Below are positions 35,457-43,294 of a stretch of 64,000 nucleotides of DNA, piece after piece. Each line of letters starts with the position of its first letter. Position 1 is the first letter of the stretch. The notes under the pieces are model-generated. The model was not told the origin of the DNA. It ran no database searches and saw nothing but the letters and a program-made list of their open reading frames with translations. The translations under genes and the position numbers were made by a program. Origin of the DNA: Cereibacter_A sp052244495. GTDB taxonomy: Bacteria; Pseudomonadota; Alphaproteobacteria; Rhodobacterales; Rhodobacteraceae. Where the stretch lies: assembly GCA_052244495.1 (NCBI GenBank), contig JBQPXH010000002.1. One strand, written 5' to 3'.

Positions 35457-36703
35457 GCGTCGCGCCGGCGGTAGACGTGGAAGCCACCGTAGATCGCGGA
35501 CCGATCGGCCGCAAATCCCGCGCGACCGGCCGCGCGGTCGGCGCGCCACCGGCCGAGGATCTCGTCCGGCACCCGCCCCGGCAGGATGTCGGCGGCCCCG
35601 CCGGTGCGGAAGATCACCGTGGCGCCCGGCGCTGCGGTTCGCGTCACCTGCCGCCAGAGGGCGGCAAGCTGCGCATCCGTCATCCAGTCCTGCGCGTCGA
35701 GCAGGCTGAAGCCCTGGAGCGACCCCTCGGGCTCGGCGGCCAGCGCCTCGGTCAGCGAGCGGTTCTCGATCCGGACCTGCGGCGCGCCCTCGCGCAGGGC
35801 CTCGAAGGCCGAGGGCTCGAGATAGGGCGGCAGCGCGCCCTCGCCGGGAAGCGGGTAGCGCCGGGCGATGGCCTGGAAGGCGAAATAGTTCTCGCGCAGC
35901 GGAAAGTCGCAGAGCAGCCGGTGGAGGCGCTGGCGCAGCACCGGCAGCACGTCGCCATCGCCGTCGTCGGCCAGCAGGGCGTATTGCGCAGGCGGGATGC
36001 CCAACCCGAACAGCGAGGCGCGCTGTCGCACCAGCGCCCGCACCAGCGGCGCCTCGAAGAGCGGCCCGATCTTCGCATAGAAGAAGCTCCGCTGCTCCTC
36101 CATGTCGCGGCAGTCGAGGAAGCCTCGCAGGTCCGTGCCGGTGAGCCGGGCCACCGCATGGCCCGCGCCGATGAAGCGGCCGAGCGCGCCGTGCCGGTAG
36201 AACCCGCGCGAGAAGACGCCGATGCGGCGACCGAACGGGCCACGCGCCTCCCAGTAGCGCCGGCTTGCAGGGTCGAGCGCGGGGGCGATGTGGCGGTCGT
36301 AGAGCGCGATGTTGCCGGGCTGATCCGCCCGCCCGAAGAAGTCGAAGAAGGTGTCATGGTCGGGCAGCGTCCGCGCCGCGGCGAGCTTCAGCCGCCCCAG
36401 CGCGACATGGGCGGGCGAAAGATCAACGGCGAGGATCCCGGCCGGCGCCTGCGTGAGGTAGGACATCACGTTGCATCCGCCCGAGGCGATGGCTACCAGC
36501 CGATGGCCGGGCCGGATGCCGAGCGCCGCCATGTCAACCGCCGGATCCTCCCAGATCTGCGGATAGACCAGACCGTGGAACAGGCGCGAGAACATCCGCT
36601 CCATCAGCCCGTCGGCGCTGAGGAAGGGCGTGCGGTGGACGGCGGCACCTATCTGGCGTGCGACCTTCGGCGCGGGCAGGGCGGTCAGGGCGGACTGGGG
36701 CAC
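35453..36703 (-). CDS. btaA: Diacylglycerol 3-amino-3-carboxypropyltransferase BtaA
   Basis: First enzyme of betaine-lipid (DGTS) synthesis, moving the 3-amino-3-carboxypropyl group of SAM to diacylglycerol. 416 aa with the GTG at 36703, preceded by GGAGG at 8 nt; the frame extends upstream to a TTG without such a site. Features resembling the family are LVYPQIWEDPAVDM, the SAM-binding IASGGCNVMSYL, ILAVDLSPAHVALGRLK, and the C-terminal half with VIFRTGGAADILPGRVP. Operon with btaB. The intergenic region to the divergent CtaG-like gene (36704-36855) should hold the promoter. Confidence 0.93.
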   Translation of the reverse strand: MPQSALTALPAPKVARQIGAAVHRTPFLSADGLMERMFSRLFHGLVYPQIWEDPAVDMAALGIRPGHRLVAIASGGCNVMSYLTQAPAGILAVDLSPAHVALGRLKLAAARTLPDHDTFFDFFGRADQPGNIALYDRHIAPALDPASRRYWEARGPFGRRIGVFSRGFYRHGALGRFIGAGHAVARLTGTDLRGFLDCRDMEEQRSFFYAKIGPLFEAPLVRALVRQRASLFGLGIPPAQYALLADDGDGDVLPVLRQRLHRLLCDFPLRENYFAFQAIARRYPLPGEGALPPYLEPSAFEALREGAPQVRIENRSLTEALAAEPEGSLQGFSLLDAQDWMTDAQLAALWRQVTRTAAPGATVIFRTGGAADILPGRVPDEILGRWRADRAAGRAGFAADRSAIYGGFHVYRRRDA

Positions 36704-36855
36704 TGGGAAAACCTCCGGGATGGCTGGCAGCCTTCTAGTCTCCGCAGGCAACGGAAACGTGACGGAGGCGCGCCTTTCCGTCCGGGCGTCGCCTGTGGGG
36801 GCTTTCCCCGCCCGGCACCGCGCTAGCTGGTAACGACGGCGAACGGGAGGCGGAA

Positions 36856-37506
36856 GTGACGGGCACTCAGGACAGCATTCGGATCAGGAGGCGCAGCGCC
36901 CCCGGTGTGCTGGCGCTGGGTGCCGGCCTCGTGATCCTGCTGGCTCTGTGGGCCGGGCCGCTGCCGGATCTCGCACGGATCTCCTTCTCCTGGCACATGA
37001 TCCTGCACCTGGGCGTCATCCTCGCGGCGGCGCCGCTGATCGCCCTGGGCCTTTCGCGGATCGCGCCGCTGAGCCTCGGCTGGCCTATCGTCTTCGCTGT
37101 CGTGGCCTCGCTCGCCGAACTGGCCGTCGTCTGGGGCTGGCACGCGCCACGCCTGCACGAGGCGGCGGCGCTCGATCCCATGCTTTTCCGGGTGCAGCAG
37201 GCGAGCTTCCTTCTGGCGGGCGTGCTCGTCTGGCTGCCGGGCCTTGCGCCGGGCCGGGCGGCCGCAGCGGCCGGGCTGCTCACCATGCTCTTCTCGCTCA
37301 TGCACATGACGATGCTGGGCGTGCTGCTCACCCTCGCGCCGCGGCTGCTCTATGCGCCCGAGATCTGTGGCAGCGCCTTCGGGCTGGATCCATTGGGCAA
37401 CCAGCGGCTCGGGGGGGCGATGATGGCGGTGGCGGGACTTCTCCCCTATCTCGGAGGCGCCGCGCTCTTCACGCTGCGCCTCACCCGCGAGGGACCGGAC
37501 GGCTGA
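36856..37506 (+). CDS. CtaG-like cytochrome c oxidase assembly protein
   Basis: A 216-aa membrane protein with about six hydrophobic helices and conserved histidines in them: SWHMILHLG, WGWHAPRLHEAA and SLMHMTMLGVLL. This matches the caa3_CtaG family, membrane proteins implicated in copper insertion into cytochrome oxidase, and is distinct from the Cox11-type CtaG. It starts with GTG at 36856 directly behind GGGAGGCGGAA. Divergent from btaA and convergent with the ornithine cyclodeaminase operon. No oxidase genes are nearby, so the partner is unknown. Confidence 0.8.
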   Translation: MTGTQDSIRIRRRSAPGVLALGAGLVILLALWAGPLPDLARISFSWHMILHLGVILAAAPLIALGLSRIAPLSLGWPIVFAVVASLAELAVVWGWHAPRLHEAAALDPMLFRVQQASFLLAGVLVWLPGLAPGRAAAAAGLLTMLFSLMHMTMLGVLLTLAPRLLYAPEICGSAFGLDPLGNQRLGGAMMAVAGLLPYLGGAALFTLRLTREGPDG

Positions 37507-37510
37507 GCCC

Positions 37511-38422
37511 TCAGCGCAGCCGCCACATCGCCGCAATGTAGGCGGCCGTCATCAGGTCGAGATGCGCCCCGCCGCCGTTCTTGGCCAGCGTGATCTCCTC
37601 GTCCGAGCCCCGCGCGTAGAGGCCCGAGGCGAGGTCGTAGTAATCCGCGCGGATGTCGGCCTCGGTGATGACGCCACGGTCGAGCGGGTCCTGGATCTCG
37701 CCGATATGGCCGATGGTGGTCCTGCGCGAGTCAACGAAGATCGTCGCGCGCCGCAGCGCCTCGTCGTCCACCTCGCGCATGTCCGGCCGGTAGGCGCCGA
37801 TCAGATCGAGATGCGTGCCGGGCTTGAGCCATTCGCCCTTCACCACCGGCTCGTGGCTCATGGTGGCGGTGCAGATGATGTCCGCCGCCCGGACCGCCCC
37901 TTCGAGGTCCTCGGTCGCCCGCACCCGCGGTCCTTCCATCGCGCGGGCCTTGTCGGCCGAGCGGTTCCAGACGGTGAAGCGCGCGTCGGGAAAAAGGCTC
38001 CCGTAGGCCCCGATCATCGAGCGTGCCACGTTGCCGGCGCCCACCAGCAGGATCTCGCGACTGTCACGCCGCGCGAGGGTCTTTGCCGCAAGCAGGCTGT
38101 CGCCTGCCGTCTTCCACTTGGTCACGAGGTGGAAGTCGACCAGCGCCTCGAGCGTGCCGTCCCGGTCCGAATAGAGGTTCACCGCGCCGTTGACGGTGGG
38201 CTTGCCCGCGGCTGCGTTGCCCGGAAAGATCGTGGCCGTCTTCACGAGCTGGCCCAGCCCGTCGATCCAGGCCGCGCGCGACAGCACCGTGTCCTTGCCA
38301 CGGTAGAGGAAGACGTCGGCCACCTCGGCCCGCGGCAGCTTGTGACCCTGCGCCAGCGCCGTCGTCAGTCCGTCCCAGCTCAGATGGGCCTCGGCCTCGG
38401 GGCCGATGATCTCGATACTCAT
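37511..38422 (-). CDS. Ornithine cyclodeaminase / mu-crystallin family protein
   Basis: NAD(P)-binding enzyme, 303 aa. The Rossmann motif is LLVGAGNVARSM, and upstream are the substrate-binding KTATIFPGNAAAGKP and LVDFHLVTKWKTAGDS typical of the family. DLIGAYRPDMREVD and FVDSRR follow. Members deaminate ornithine to proline or reduce cyclic imines such as piperideine- and pyrroline-2-carboxylate; sequence alone does not decide which. The start overlaps the yaiI stop (ATGA, 38419-38422). Last gene of a four-gene operon. Confidence 0.88.
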   Translation of the reverse strand: MSIEIIGPEAEAHLSWDGLTTALAQGHKLPRAEVADVFLYRGKDTVLSRAAWIDGLGQLVKTATIFPGNAAAGKPTVNGAVNLYSDRDGTLEALVDFHLVTKWKTAGDSLLAAKTLARRDSREILLVGAGNVARSMIGAYGSLFPDARFTVWNRSADKARAMEGPRVRATEDLEGAVRAADIICTATMSHEPVVKGEWLKPGTHLDLIGAYRPDMREVDDEALRRATIFVDSRRTTIGHIGEIQDPLDRGVITEADIRADYYDLASGLYARGSDEEITLAKNGGGAHLDLMTAAYIAAMWRLR

Positions 38423-38907
38423 GGTCCTGCCTCGCTTCCTCCGGTGGCGGCGCGTGCCGCGTCCTGCGCCTTCCGCATCGCACGATCCAGCGTGTCGAGA
38501 AAGCGCGACCGGTCGGCCTTCGAGAAGGGCCGGCCGCCGCCCTGCCGGAACGGGTCGGCGGATCGCAGGTCCGCCATCAGGTCGCGCGTGGCCAGCGCAT
38601 TGCCGATGTTGGCCGTGGTCAGCGTCTCGCCGTTCGGCTTGACCACCACCGCCCCCGCCGCCACGACCTTCGCGGCGAGCGGGATGTCCGAGGTCACCAC
38701 CACGTCGCCGGTCCCGGCCCTCTCGGCGATCCACATGTCGGCCACGTCCGGCCCCTCGGGCACGAAGACGCTCTCGACCAGCGGATGAGCCGGAGGCCGG
38801 ATGCCGCCGTTCGACACGAGGAACATCCGCACCCCGTGCCGCACGGCGACCCGCTCCGCCTCGGCCTTCACCGGGCAGGCGTCGGCATCGACGTAAAGCT
38901 CAGTCAT
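38419..38907 (-). CDS. YaiI/YqxD-family protein (DUF188)
   Basis: A 162-aa protein with the family start LYVDADACPVKAE, then SNGGIRPP, GPDVADMWIAERAGTGDVVVTSDIPLA and GGGRPFSKADRSRFLDTLD. DUF188 has a PIN-like fold with conserved aspartates (D7, D9) and is often annotated as a putative nuclease of unknown role. It overlaps the fghA stop by 8 bp and the cyclodeaminase start by 4 bp, so translation is coupled on both sides. Confidence 0.9.
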   Translation of the reverse strand: MTELYVDADACPVKAEAERVAVRHGVRMFLVSNGGIRPPAHPLVESVFVPEGPDVADMWIAERAGTGDVVVTSDIPLAAKVVAAGAVVVKPNGETLTTANIGNALATRDLMADLRSADPFRQGGGRPFSKADRSRFLDTLDRAMRKAQDAARAATGGSEAGP

Positions 38908-39730
38908 AGAGCGCTTCGGCGTGGAACTGGATGTGGTCCTCCATGAAGGTTGCGACGAAGAAATAGCTGTGGTCGTAGCCCGGCTGCATCCGGATGATGC
39001 CCTGCTGCCGGCGCGCCATCATCGCCTCGGCCAGCGCCTCGGGCTTCAGCGCGTCGAGGAACTGGTCGGACGCGCCCTGATCGATCAGGATCGGCCCGTC
39101 GAAGCCGCGCTTCTTCATCAGAAGGACCGAGTCGTGCGGCGCCCACTTGCTCTCGTCGGCCCCGAGATAGGCCGTCAGCTGCTTGCGCCCCCAGTCCGAG
39201 GCGGTGGGGTTGGTGATCGGCGCGAAGGCCGAGACCGAGCGGAAGCGGCCCGGGAAGCTCATCGCGATGGTAAGCGCGCCATGCCCGCCCATCGAGTGGC
39301 CCATGATCGACTGCCGGCTCTCGTCGAGCGGGAAGGCCGAGAAGAGGACGCGCGGCAGGTCCTCGGTGATGTAGTCCCACATGCGGAAGTTCGCGGACCA
39401 GGGCGCCTCGGTCGCGTTGACATAGAAGCCCGCACCTTGTCCCAGCGCGTAGTTCTCGTCGTCCGGCACCCCCTCGCCGCGGGGCGAGGTATCGGGAAAC
39501 ACCAGCGCCAGCCCCTCCTGCGCCGCCCATTTCTGCGCGCCCGCCTTCACCATCGCATTCTCATGGGTGCAGGTGAGGCCCGAGAGATACCACACGAGTG
39601 GCACCGCCTCGTTCTCGGCCTCGGGCGGCAGGAACAGGCCGAAGGTCATGTCGCAGCCGGTGACCTGCGATGTGTGGCTGTAGACGCCCTGCGTGCCGCC
39701 GAAGCAACGGCTCTCGGATAGGGTCTTCAT
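38900..39730 (-). CDS. fghA: S-formylglutathione hydrolase
   Basis: Serine esterase of glutathione-dependent formaldehyde detoxification, releasing formate from S-formylglutathione. 276 aa. The nucleophile elbow GHSMGGHGAL, the oxyanion segment WYLSGLTCTHEN, DTSPRGEGVPDDE and the catalytic His region GYDHSYFFVATF are all canonical. It follows an AEC-type transporter gene by 15 bp and precedes yaiI with an overlap. The partner alcohol dehydrogenase adhC/flhA is not in this window. Confidence 0.95.
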   Translation of the reverse strand: MKTLSESRCFGGTQGVYSHTSQVTGCDMTFGLFLPPEAENEAVPLVWYLSGLTCTHENAMVKAGAQKWAAQEGLALVFPDTSPRGEGVPDDENYALGQGAGFYVNATEAPWSANFRMWDYITEDLPRVLFSAFPLDESRQSIMGHSMGGHGALTIAMSFPGRFRSVSAFAPITNPTASDWGRKQLTAYLGADESKWAPHDSVLLMKKRGFDGPILIDQGASDQFLDALKPEALAEAMMARRQQGIIRMQPGYDHSYFFVATFMEDHIQFHAEALYD

Positions 39731-39745
39731 GGTGGTCTCCTCTCC

Positions 39746-40675
39746 TCAGAAGGTCGTGACCCAGGCGATCACGCCGGTGATGGTCAGGATGCTGACCGCG
39801 GTGGAAATCAGGATCGAGGCCGAGACGCGCTGCGGCGCGACCCCGTAATGCTGTGCCAGGATATAGACGTTGCCCGCCACCGGCAGGGCCGCCGCGGCGA
39901 TCATCACGCCCGCCGCCTGTCGCTCGACCGGGAAGACCGCGAGGGCGGCGACCGCGACGGCCAGCGGATGCAGCACGAGCTTGCAGAACGAGAGCCAGGC
40001 CGCGACCTCGATGCGCTCGGCCGATTTCGTGGCGAGCGAGGCACCGATGGCGAAGAGGGCGCCCGGCGTGGCCGCACCCCCCAGCAGCGCGAGGAAGTCG
40101 TTGACCGGCGCCGGCACGGCGAGACCGGTCGCGGACCAGCCGAGCCCTGCCACCATCGAGACGATCATCGGATTCCGCAGCAGCCCCATCGCCAGCACCT
40201 TCACGATGCGCAGGCTCATGTGGCCCTCGCGCAGGCCGGTGATGATCAGCGTGAAGAGCGACGAGAAGACAATCAGGTCGATGGCCAGCACCATCAGCAC
40301 CGGGCCCGCGGCCTCCGGCCCGAGGAGCAGCACCAGCATCGGCACGCCGAGAAAGCCCGTGTTGCCGATCACGGAACATTGCGCCTCGATGGCGGCCTCC
40401 TCGGCGCTCACCCGGCGCAGCCGGGCCACGAGCGTCGCAAGGAGATAGACCGCCGTGCAGCCCGACAGATAGGCCATGACGAAGGGGGGCGACCAGATCG
40501 CGGCCAGCGAGAGGTTCGCCGCGAAGCGGAAGAGCATTGCCGAGAGCGCGAAGTAGAACACGAACTTCGTCAGCCACGCGGTCGCCTCCGGGGTGAAGAA
40601 CCTTGCGCGCCCGGCGATGTAGCCCGTGCCGATCAGAGCGAAGAAGGGCAGGGTCTTGAGGAGGACGGGCAGCAT
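39746..40675 (-). CDS. AEC-family transporter
   Basis: A 309-aa membrane protein with ten hydrophobic segments in the auxin-efflux-carrier (PF03547) pattern: LPFFALIGTGYIAGRARFF at the start, QCSVIGNTGFLGVPM in the fourth segment (the conserved G-N-x-G/T-F-x-G-x-P), and AAALPVAGNVYILAQHYG near the end (the second P-x-A-x-N motif). Bacterial members export organic acids such as malate, or unknown metabolites. First gene of the operon with fghA, yaiI and the cyclodeaminase. Its upstream region carries the heptanucleotide repeat about 325 bp away. Confidence 0.88.
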   Translation of the reverse strand: MLPVLLKTLPFFALIGTGYIAGRARFFTPEATAWLTKFVFYFALSAMLFRFAANLSLAAIWSPPFVMAYLSGCTAVYLLATLVARLRRVSAEEAAIEAQCSVIGNTGFLGVPMLVLLLGPEAAGPVLMVLAIDLIVFSSLFTLIITGLREGHMSLRIVKVLAMGLLRNPMIVSMVAGLGWSATGLAVPAPVNDFLALLGGAATPGALFAIGASLATKSAERIEVAAWLSFCKLVLHPLAVAVAALAVFPVERQAAGVMIAAAALPVAGNVYILAQHYGVAPQRVSASILISTAVSILTITGVIAWVTTF

Positions 40676-41206
40676 CTCAGGCTTTCGGCTCGGGTCGCGG
40701 TCAAGGTTTCATGCCGCCGGAGCGGATGCAAGCTCGGCCAATCGTCGGAAGCGCTCGCAGGGCGCTGAGATCCACCAGAGAAGAGTCGCGCCCGAGCCGC
40801 GCGCTTGTGCTTCGCGCAGGCCCTGCCTGGTGGCTGCTTCCCGGATGCAGGGCACCTGGACCCGGGCGCCTCGCGCGCGCCATCTCCCCGAGGGATCCGT
40901 GGTGCCGCTGCTCGATGCATGCCGGATCCGCCGCCCGCCGCTCTTCGTTGCCCGCTGGTCGATACGTCCTTTACATGTCCGCATGCCCTGACAAGACCTC
41001 CGGTGTCCGGTGTCCGGTGTCCGGTGTCCGGTGTCCGGTGTCCGGTGTCCGGTGTCCGGTGTCCGGTGTCCGGTGCCCGGTGCCCGGTGCCCGGTGCCCG
41101 GTGCCGCGCCGGCGTGCGAAGCCAAGCGTTCCTCATTCCGTTCAAATGTTTCCCGGCGGAGGCTCCGGCCCTGCCGGAGGCGGGGGCAGACAGCGCCCGT
41201 GCGCGC
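40676..41206. other. 531-bp intergenic region carrying a minisatellite
   Basis: Between the AEC transporter start (40675) and the 3' end of mbfA (41207). Long open frames on both strands run through the 7-bp repeat and give monotonous SGVRCPV- or PDTGHRT-type peptides; these are repeat artefacts. Apart from the repeat nothing is recognised; the AEC promoter should lie in the left part. Confidence 0.5.
41000..41104. repeat. Heptanucleotide tandem repeat, 15 units
   Basis: Ten perfect CCGGTGT units (41000-41069) run directly into five CCGGTGC units (41070-41104). The two blocks differ at the last base of each unit, so the array has a two-stage history. Unit length is not a multiple of three. 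Confidence 0.97.
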
Positions 41207-42184
41207 TCAGCCGAAGCCGATCAGGATCCCCGCTGCCAGCACCAGCCCGCCACCCAGCACCACTTGGAGGGCTGCGCGGAGGAAAGGCGTCTCCATGTAG
41301 CGGTTCTGGATCCAGGCGATCGCCCAGAGTTCGAAGAACACCACGGCGATGGCAATTCCGGTGGCCCAGGCGAAGTCCGGGATCAGATAGGGCAGGGCGT
41401 GGCCCAGCCCGCCCGCCGTCGTCATGACCCCCGAGGCGAGCCCGCGCTTCCAGGGGGCTCCCCGGCCCGAGAGCACCCCGTCATCATGCGCGGCCTCGGT
41501 GAACCCCATCGAGATGCCCGCACCGACCGAGGCGGCGAGTGCGACCTGAAAGGTCGTGGCCGGGTCCTGCGTGGCGAAGGCGGTGGCGAAGATCGGGGCG
41601 AGAGTCGAGACCGATCCGTCCATCAGCCCGGCCAGGCCCGGTTGCACCCAGGTCAGGACGAACTGGCGACGGGCCGTCTCGTCCTCCTCTTCCCTCGCCT
41701 CGTCGGTGAGATGCTGGCCCGTCAGCGTCTCCGCCCGATGCTCGTGCCTGGCCTCGGCCGCGGCGAGATCGCCCAGAAGCTTGCGCGTCGCCGCATCCGA
41801 AACATGCCCGGCAGCCTTCTCGTAGAAGCTCCGCGCGGCGTTCTCCATCTCCCAGGCCTCGGAGCGGACGCGTTCGAGCGGCAGGTGTTCGAGGAGCCAG
41901 ACAGGCTTCCGCGCCGGATAGCCTTCGACATGCTCGCGACGGATCAGCGGGATCGTCTCGCCGAAGCGGGCGCGGAACCGCTCGATCAGGCGCCGGCGAT
42001 GCCCGTCCTCTTCGGCCGCCATCGCCTCGAAGATGGCCGCCGTACTTGGGTAGGGGGTGCGGAGACGGTCCGCGTAGGAGCGGTAGATCCGGGCGTCATC
42101 CTCTTCCGAAGAGATGGCAAGAGCGAGAATCTCGGCCTCGGAGAGGTCCCTGAAGCGGCGTCTTGACGAGAAACCCTGAATCAT
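41207..42184 (-). CDS. mbfA: Membrane-bound ferritin/VIT1 fusion MbfA
   Basis: A 325-aa protein joining an N-terminal ferritin/rubrerythrin-like four-helix domain (about 15-165) to a C-terminal CCC1/VIT1-type membrane transporter (about 175-325, five hydrophobic helices). Di-iron ligands appear as E27/E28, E59-x-x-H62 and E144-x-x-H147. The transporter half begins VQPGLAGLMDGSVSTLAPIFA and has GAGISMGFTEAAHDDG, as in vacuolar iron transporters. In Agrobacterium and Bradyrhizobium such MbfA proteins export iron and protect against iron and peroxide stress under Irr control. A perfect Irr-type box lies just upstream of the start here. Confidence 0.93.
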   Translation of the reverse strand: MIQGFSSRRRFRDLSEAEILALAISSEEDDARIYRSYADRLRTPYPSTAAIFEAMAAEEDGHRRRLIERFRARFGETIPLIRREHVEGYPARKPVWLLEHLPLERVRSEAWEMENAARSFYEKAAGHVSDAATRKLLGDLAAAEARHEHRAETLTGQHLTDEAREEEDETARRQFVLTWVQPGLAGLMDGSVSTLAPIFATAFATQDPATTFQVALAASVGAGISMGFTEAAHDDGVLSGRGAPWKRGLASGVMTTAGGLGHALPYLIPDFAWATGIAIAVVFFELWAIAWIQNRYMETPFLRAALQVVLGGGLVLAAGILIGFG

Positions 42185-42195
42185 CCGGTCACCTA

Positions 42196-42212
42196 TTTAG
42201 AACAGTTCTAAA
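42196..42212. promoter_or_regulatory. Irr-type iron control element (ICE) before mbfA
   Basis: TTTAGAACAGTTCTAAA, a perfect inverted repeat with a one-base centre, ends 12 bp upstream of the mbfA start. It matches the TTTAGAA-N3-TTCTAAA consensus described for the Irr regulator in alphaproteobacteria. Its closeness to the start suggests repression by Irr when iron is low. Confidence 0.85.
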
Positions 42213-42255
42213 CTAGAGGCGATCGTGAAGGCTGGCAAGTCATGAGATTGCGAGG

Positions 42256-42329
42256 TGAACGGTTCAGTTCAGAATGCACTTGCGCAACTAAACTGAACGG
42301 TTCATATTCTGGTGAACCGAACGGTTTGG
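42256..42329. promoter_or_regulatory. Triple operator-like array for the TetR gene
   Basis: Three related palindromic sites lie upstream of the small peptide gene. TGAACGGTTCAGTT (42256-42269) is the inverse of AACTGAACGGTTCA (42291-42304) apart from the central base, and AACCGAACGGTT lies within 42312-42329. TGAACnGTTCA-type palindromes are typical of TetR-family operators, and a TetR gene is the second gene downstream. Autoregulation is inferred. Confidence 0.65.
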
Positions 42330-42344
42330 AATCGGAGAAACAAG

Positions 42345-42473
42345 ATGAAACGGCTGAGCTTCACCCTTGCAGCGACGATGTTGGTCCTTGGTCTCGCAAC
42401 GCCGTCCTACGCAATGCCGCTCGACATGCCTCACCTGACCTGGCCCGACAGCTGCACGAACTGCGGACGCTGA
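42345..42473 (+). CDS. 42-residue exported peptide with CxxC end
   Basis: A small gene with a good ribosome-binding site (GGAGAAACAAG before the ATG). The 42-aa product has a classic signal peptide (MKRLSFTLAATMLVLGLA, cut after PSYA near residue 23), leaving about 19 residues that end DSCTNCGR. The mature peptide is rich in Pro and Met with one CxxC pair, which could form a disulfide or bind metal. It lies between the operator array and the tetR gene (60 bp upstream of the latter) on the same strand, so both are probably co-transcribed. Not recognised as a known family. Codon third positions and the clean signal sequence support a real gene. Confidence 0.65.
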   Translation: MKRLSFTLAATMLVLGLATPSYAMPLDMPHLTWPDSCTNCGR

Positions 42474-42532
42474 CCGGCACCTGCTTGCAGCGGCTCCCGC
42501 CCGGCCCTTATGGTCGCGGGCGGGAGGATTCC

Positions 42533-43156
42533 ATGCCAGCCGACACGATCCCCGTCCGCAAGGGACGCAAGATGCCCCAGGTGCTCGAGGGCGCCCGCAC
42601 CATCTTCCTGCGAGACGGATTCGAAGGGGCGAGCGTGGACGACATCGCCCGCGAGGCGGGCGTGTCGAAGGCCACGCTCTACAGCTACTTTCCCGACAAG
42701 CGGCTGCTCTTCCTCGAGGTCGCGAAGGCCGAATGCCTCAGGCAGGCCGAGGAGACCGTGGCGCTCATCTCGGCCGATCTCGGTCCGCGGGCCGTGCTGA
42801 CGCTCGCCGCGACGCGGATTGTGGCCTTCGTGCTGTCGGATTTCGGCATCCGCACGTATCGCATCTGCGTGGCCGAGGCGGACCGCTTCCCCGAACTCGG
42901 CCACGAATTCTACCAGAGCGGGCCTGCCCTCGTTCGTCAGCGGATCGTCGATTACCTCACATCGGCCGTCTCGCGGAACGAGCTGGTCATCGGTGACCTG
43001 GACCTTGCGGCCGATCAGTTCGCGGAACTCTGCAAGGCGGATCTCTTCAATCGCATCGTGTTCGGCGTCGGAGAGAAAGTGGGCGAGGACGAGCGGCGCC
43101 GTGTGGCCGAAGGAGCGGTCGAGATGTTCCTCGCCCGATACGCCCCCCAGCCCTGA
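42533..43156 (+). CDS. TetR/AcrR-family regulator
   Basis: A 207-aa repressor-type protein. The helix-turn-helix is complete: ARTIFLRDGFEGASVDDIAREAGVSKATLYSYFPDKRLLF-like within residues 22-60. The C-terminal domain is helical with RTYRICVAEADRFPELGHEFY, resembling the AefR-type ligand domain seen in regulators of efflux systems. The start at 42533 follows CGGGAGGATTCC. It is 60 bp behind the exported-peptide gene and probably represses that promoter through the array at 42256-42329. No efflux pump genes are adjacent, unusual for this subfamily. Confidence 0.92.
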   Translation: MPADTIPVRKGRKMPQVLEGARTIFLRDGFEGASVDDIAREAGVSKATLYSYFPDKRLLFLEVAKAECLRQAEETVALISADLGPRAVLTLAATRIVAFVLSDFGIRTYRICVAEADRFPELGHEFYQSGPALVRQRIVDYLTSAVSRNELVIGDLDLAADQFAELCKADLFNRIVFGVGEKVGEDERRRVAEGAVEMFLARYAPQP

Positions 43157-43294
43157 GCAGGATTGCACGGCGCCCGGGCGCATCCGCCATGCGGGACCTT
43201 CCGGTTCCGCGCGCGGAAGCCACGCCGCGCATCACCGACGTCAGTCGATCCATCCGCGGCGTGAATGGCGGCAACTCCGGCTGCCGCCCGCGGC

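Noticed and set aside
41000..41104. CRISPR array
   Set aside because: Units of 7 bp with no spacers; a simple tandem repeat.
40805..42166. Long plus-strand frame with SGVRCPV repeats across the minisatellite and antisense to mbfA
   Set aside because: The repeated peptide is a translation of the 7-bp array and the rest is the opposite strand of mbfA; high GC makes long antisense frames common.
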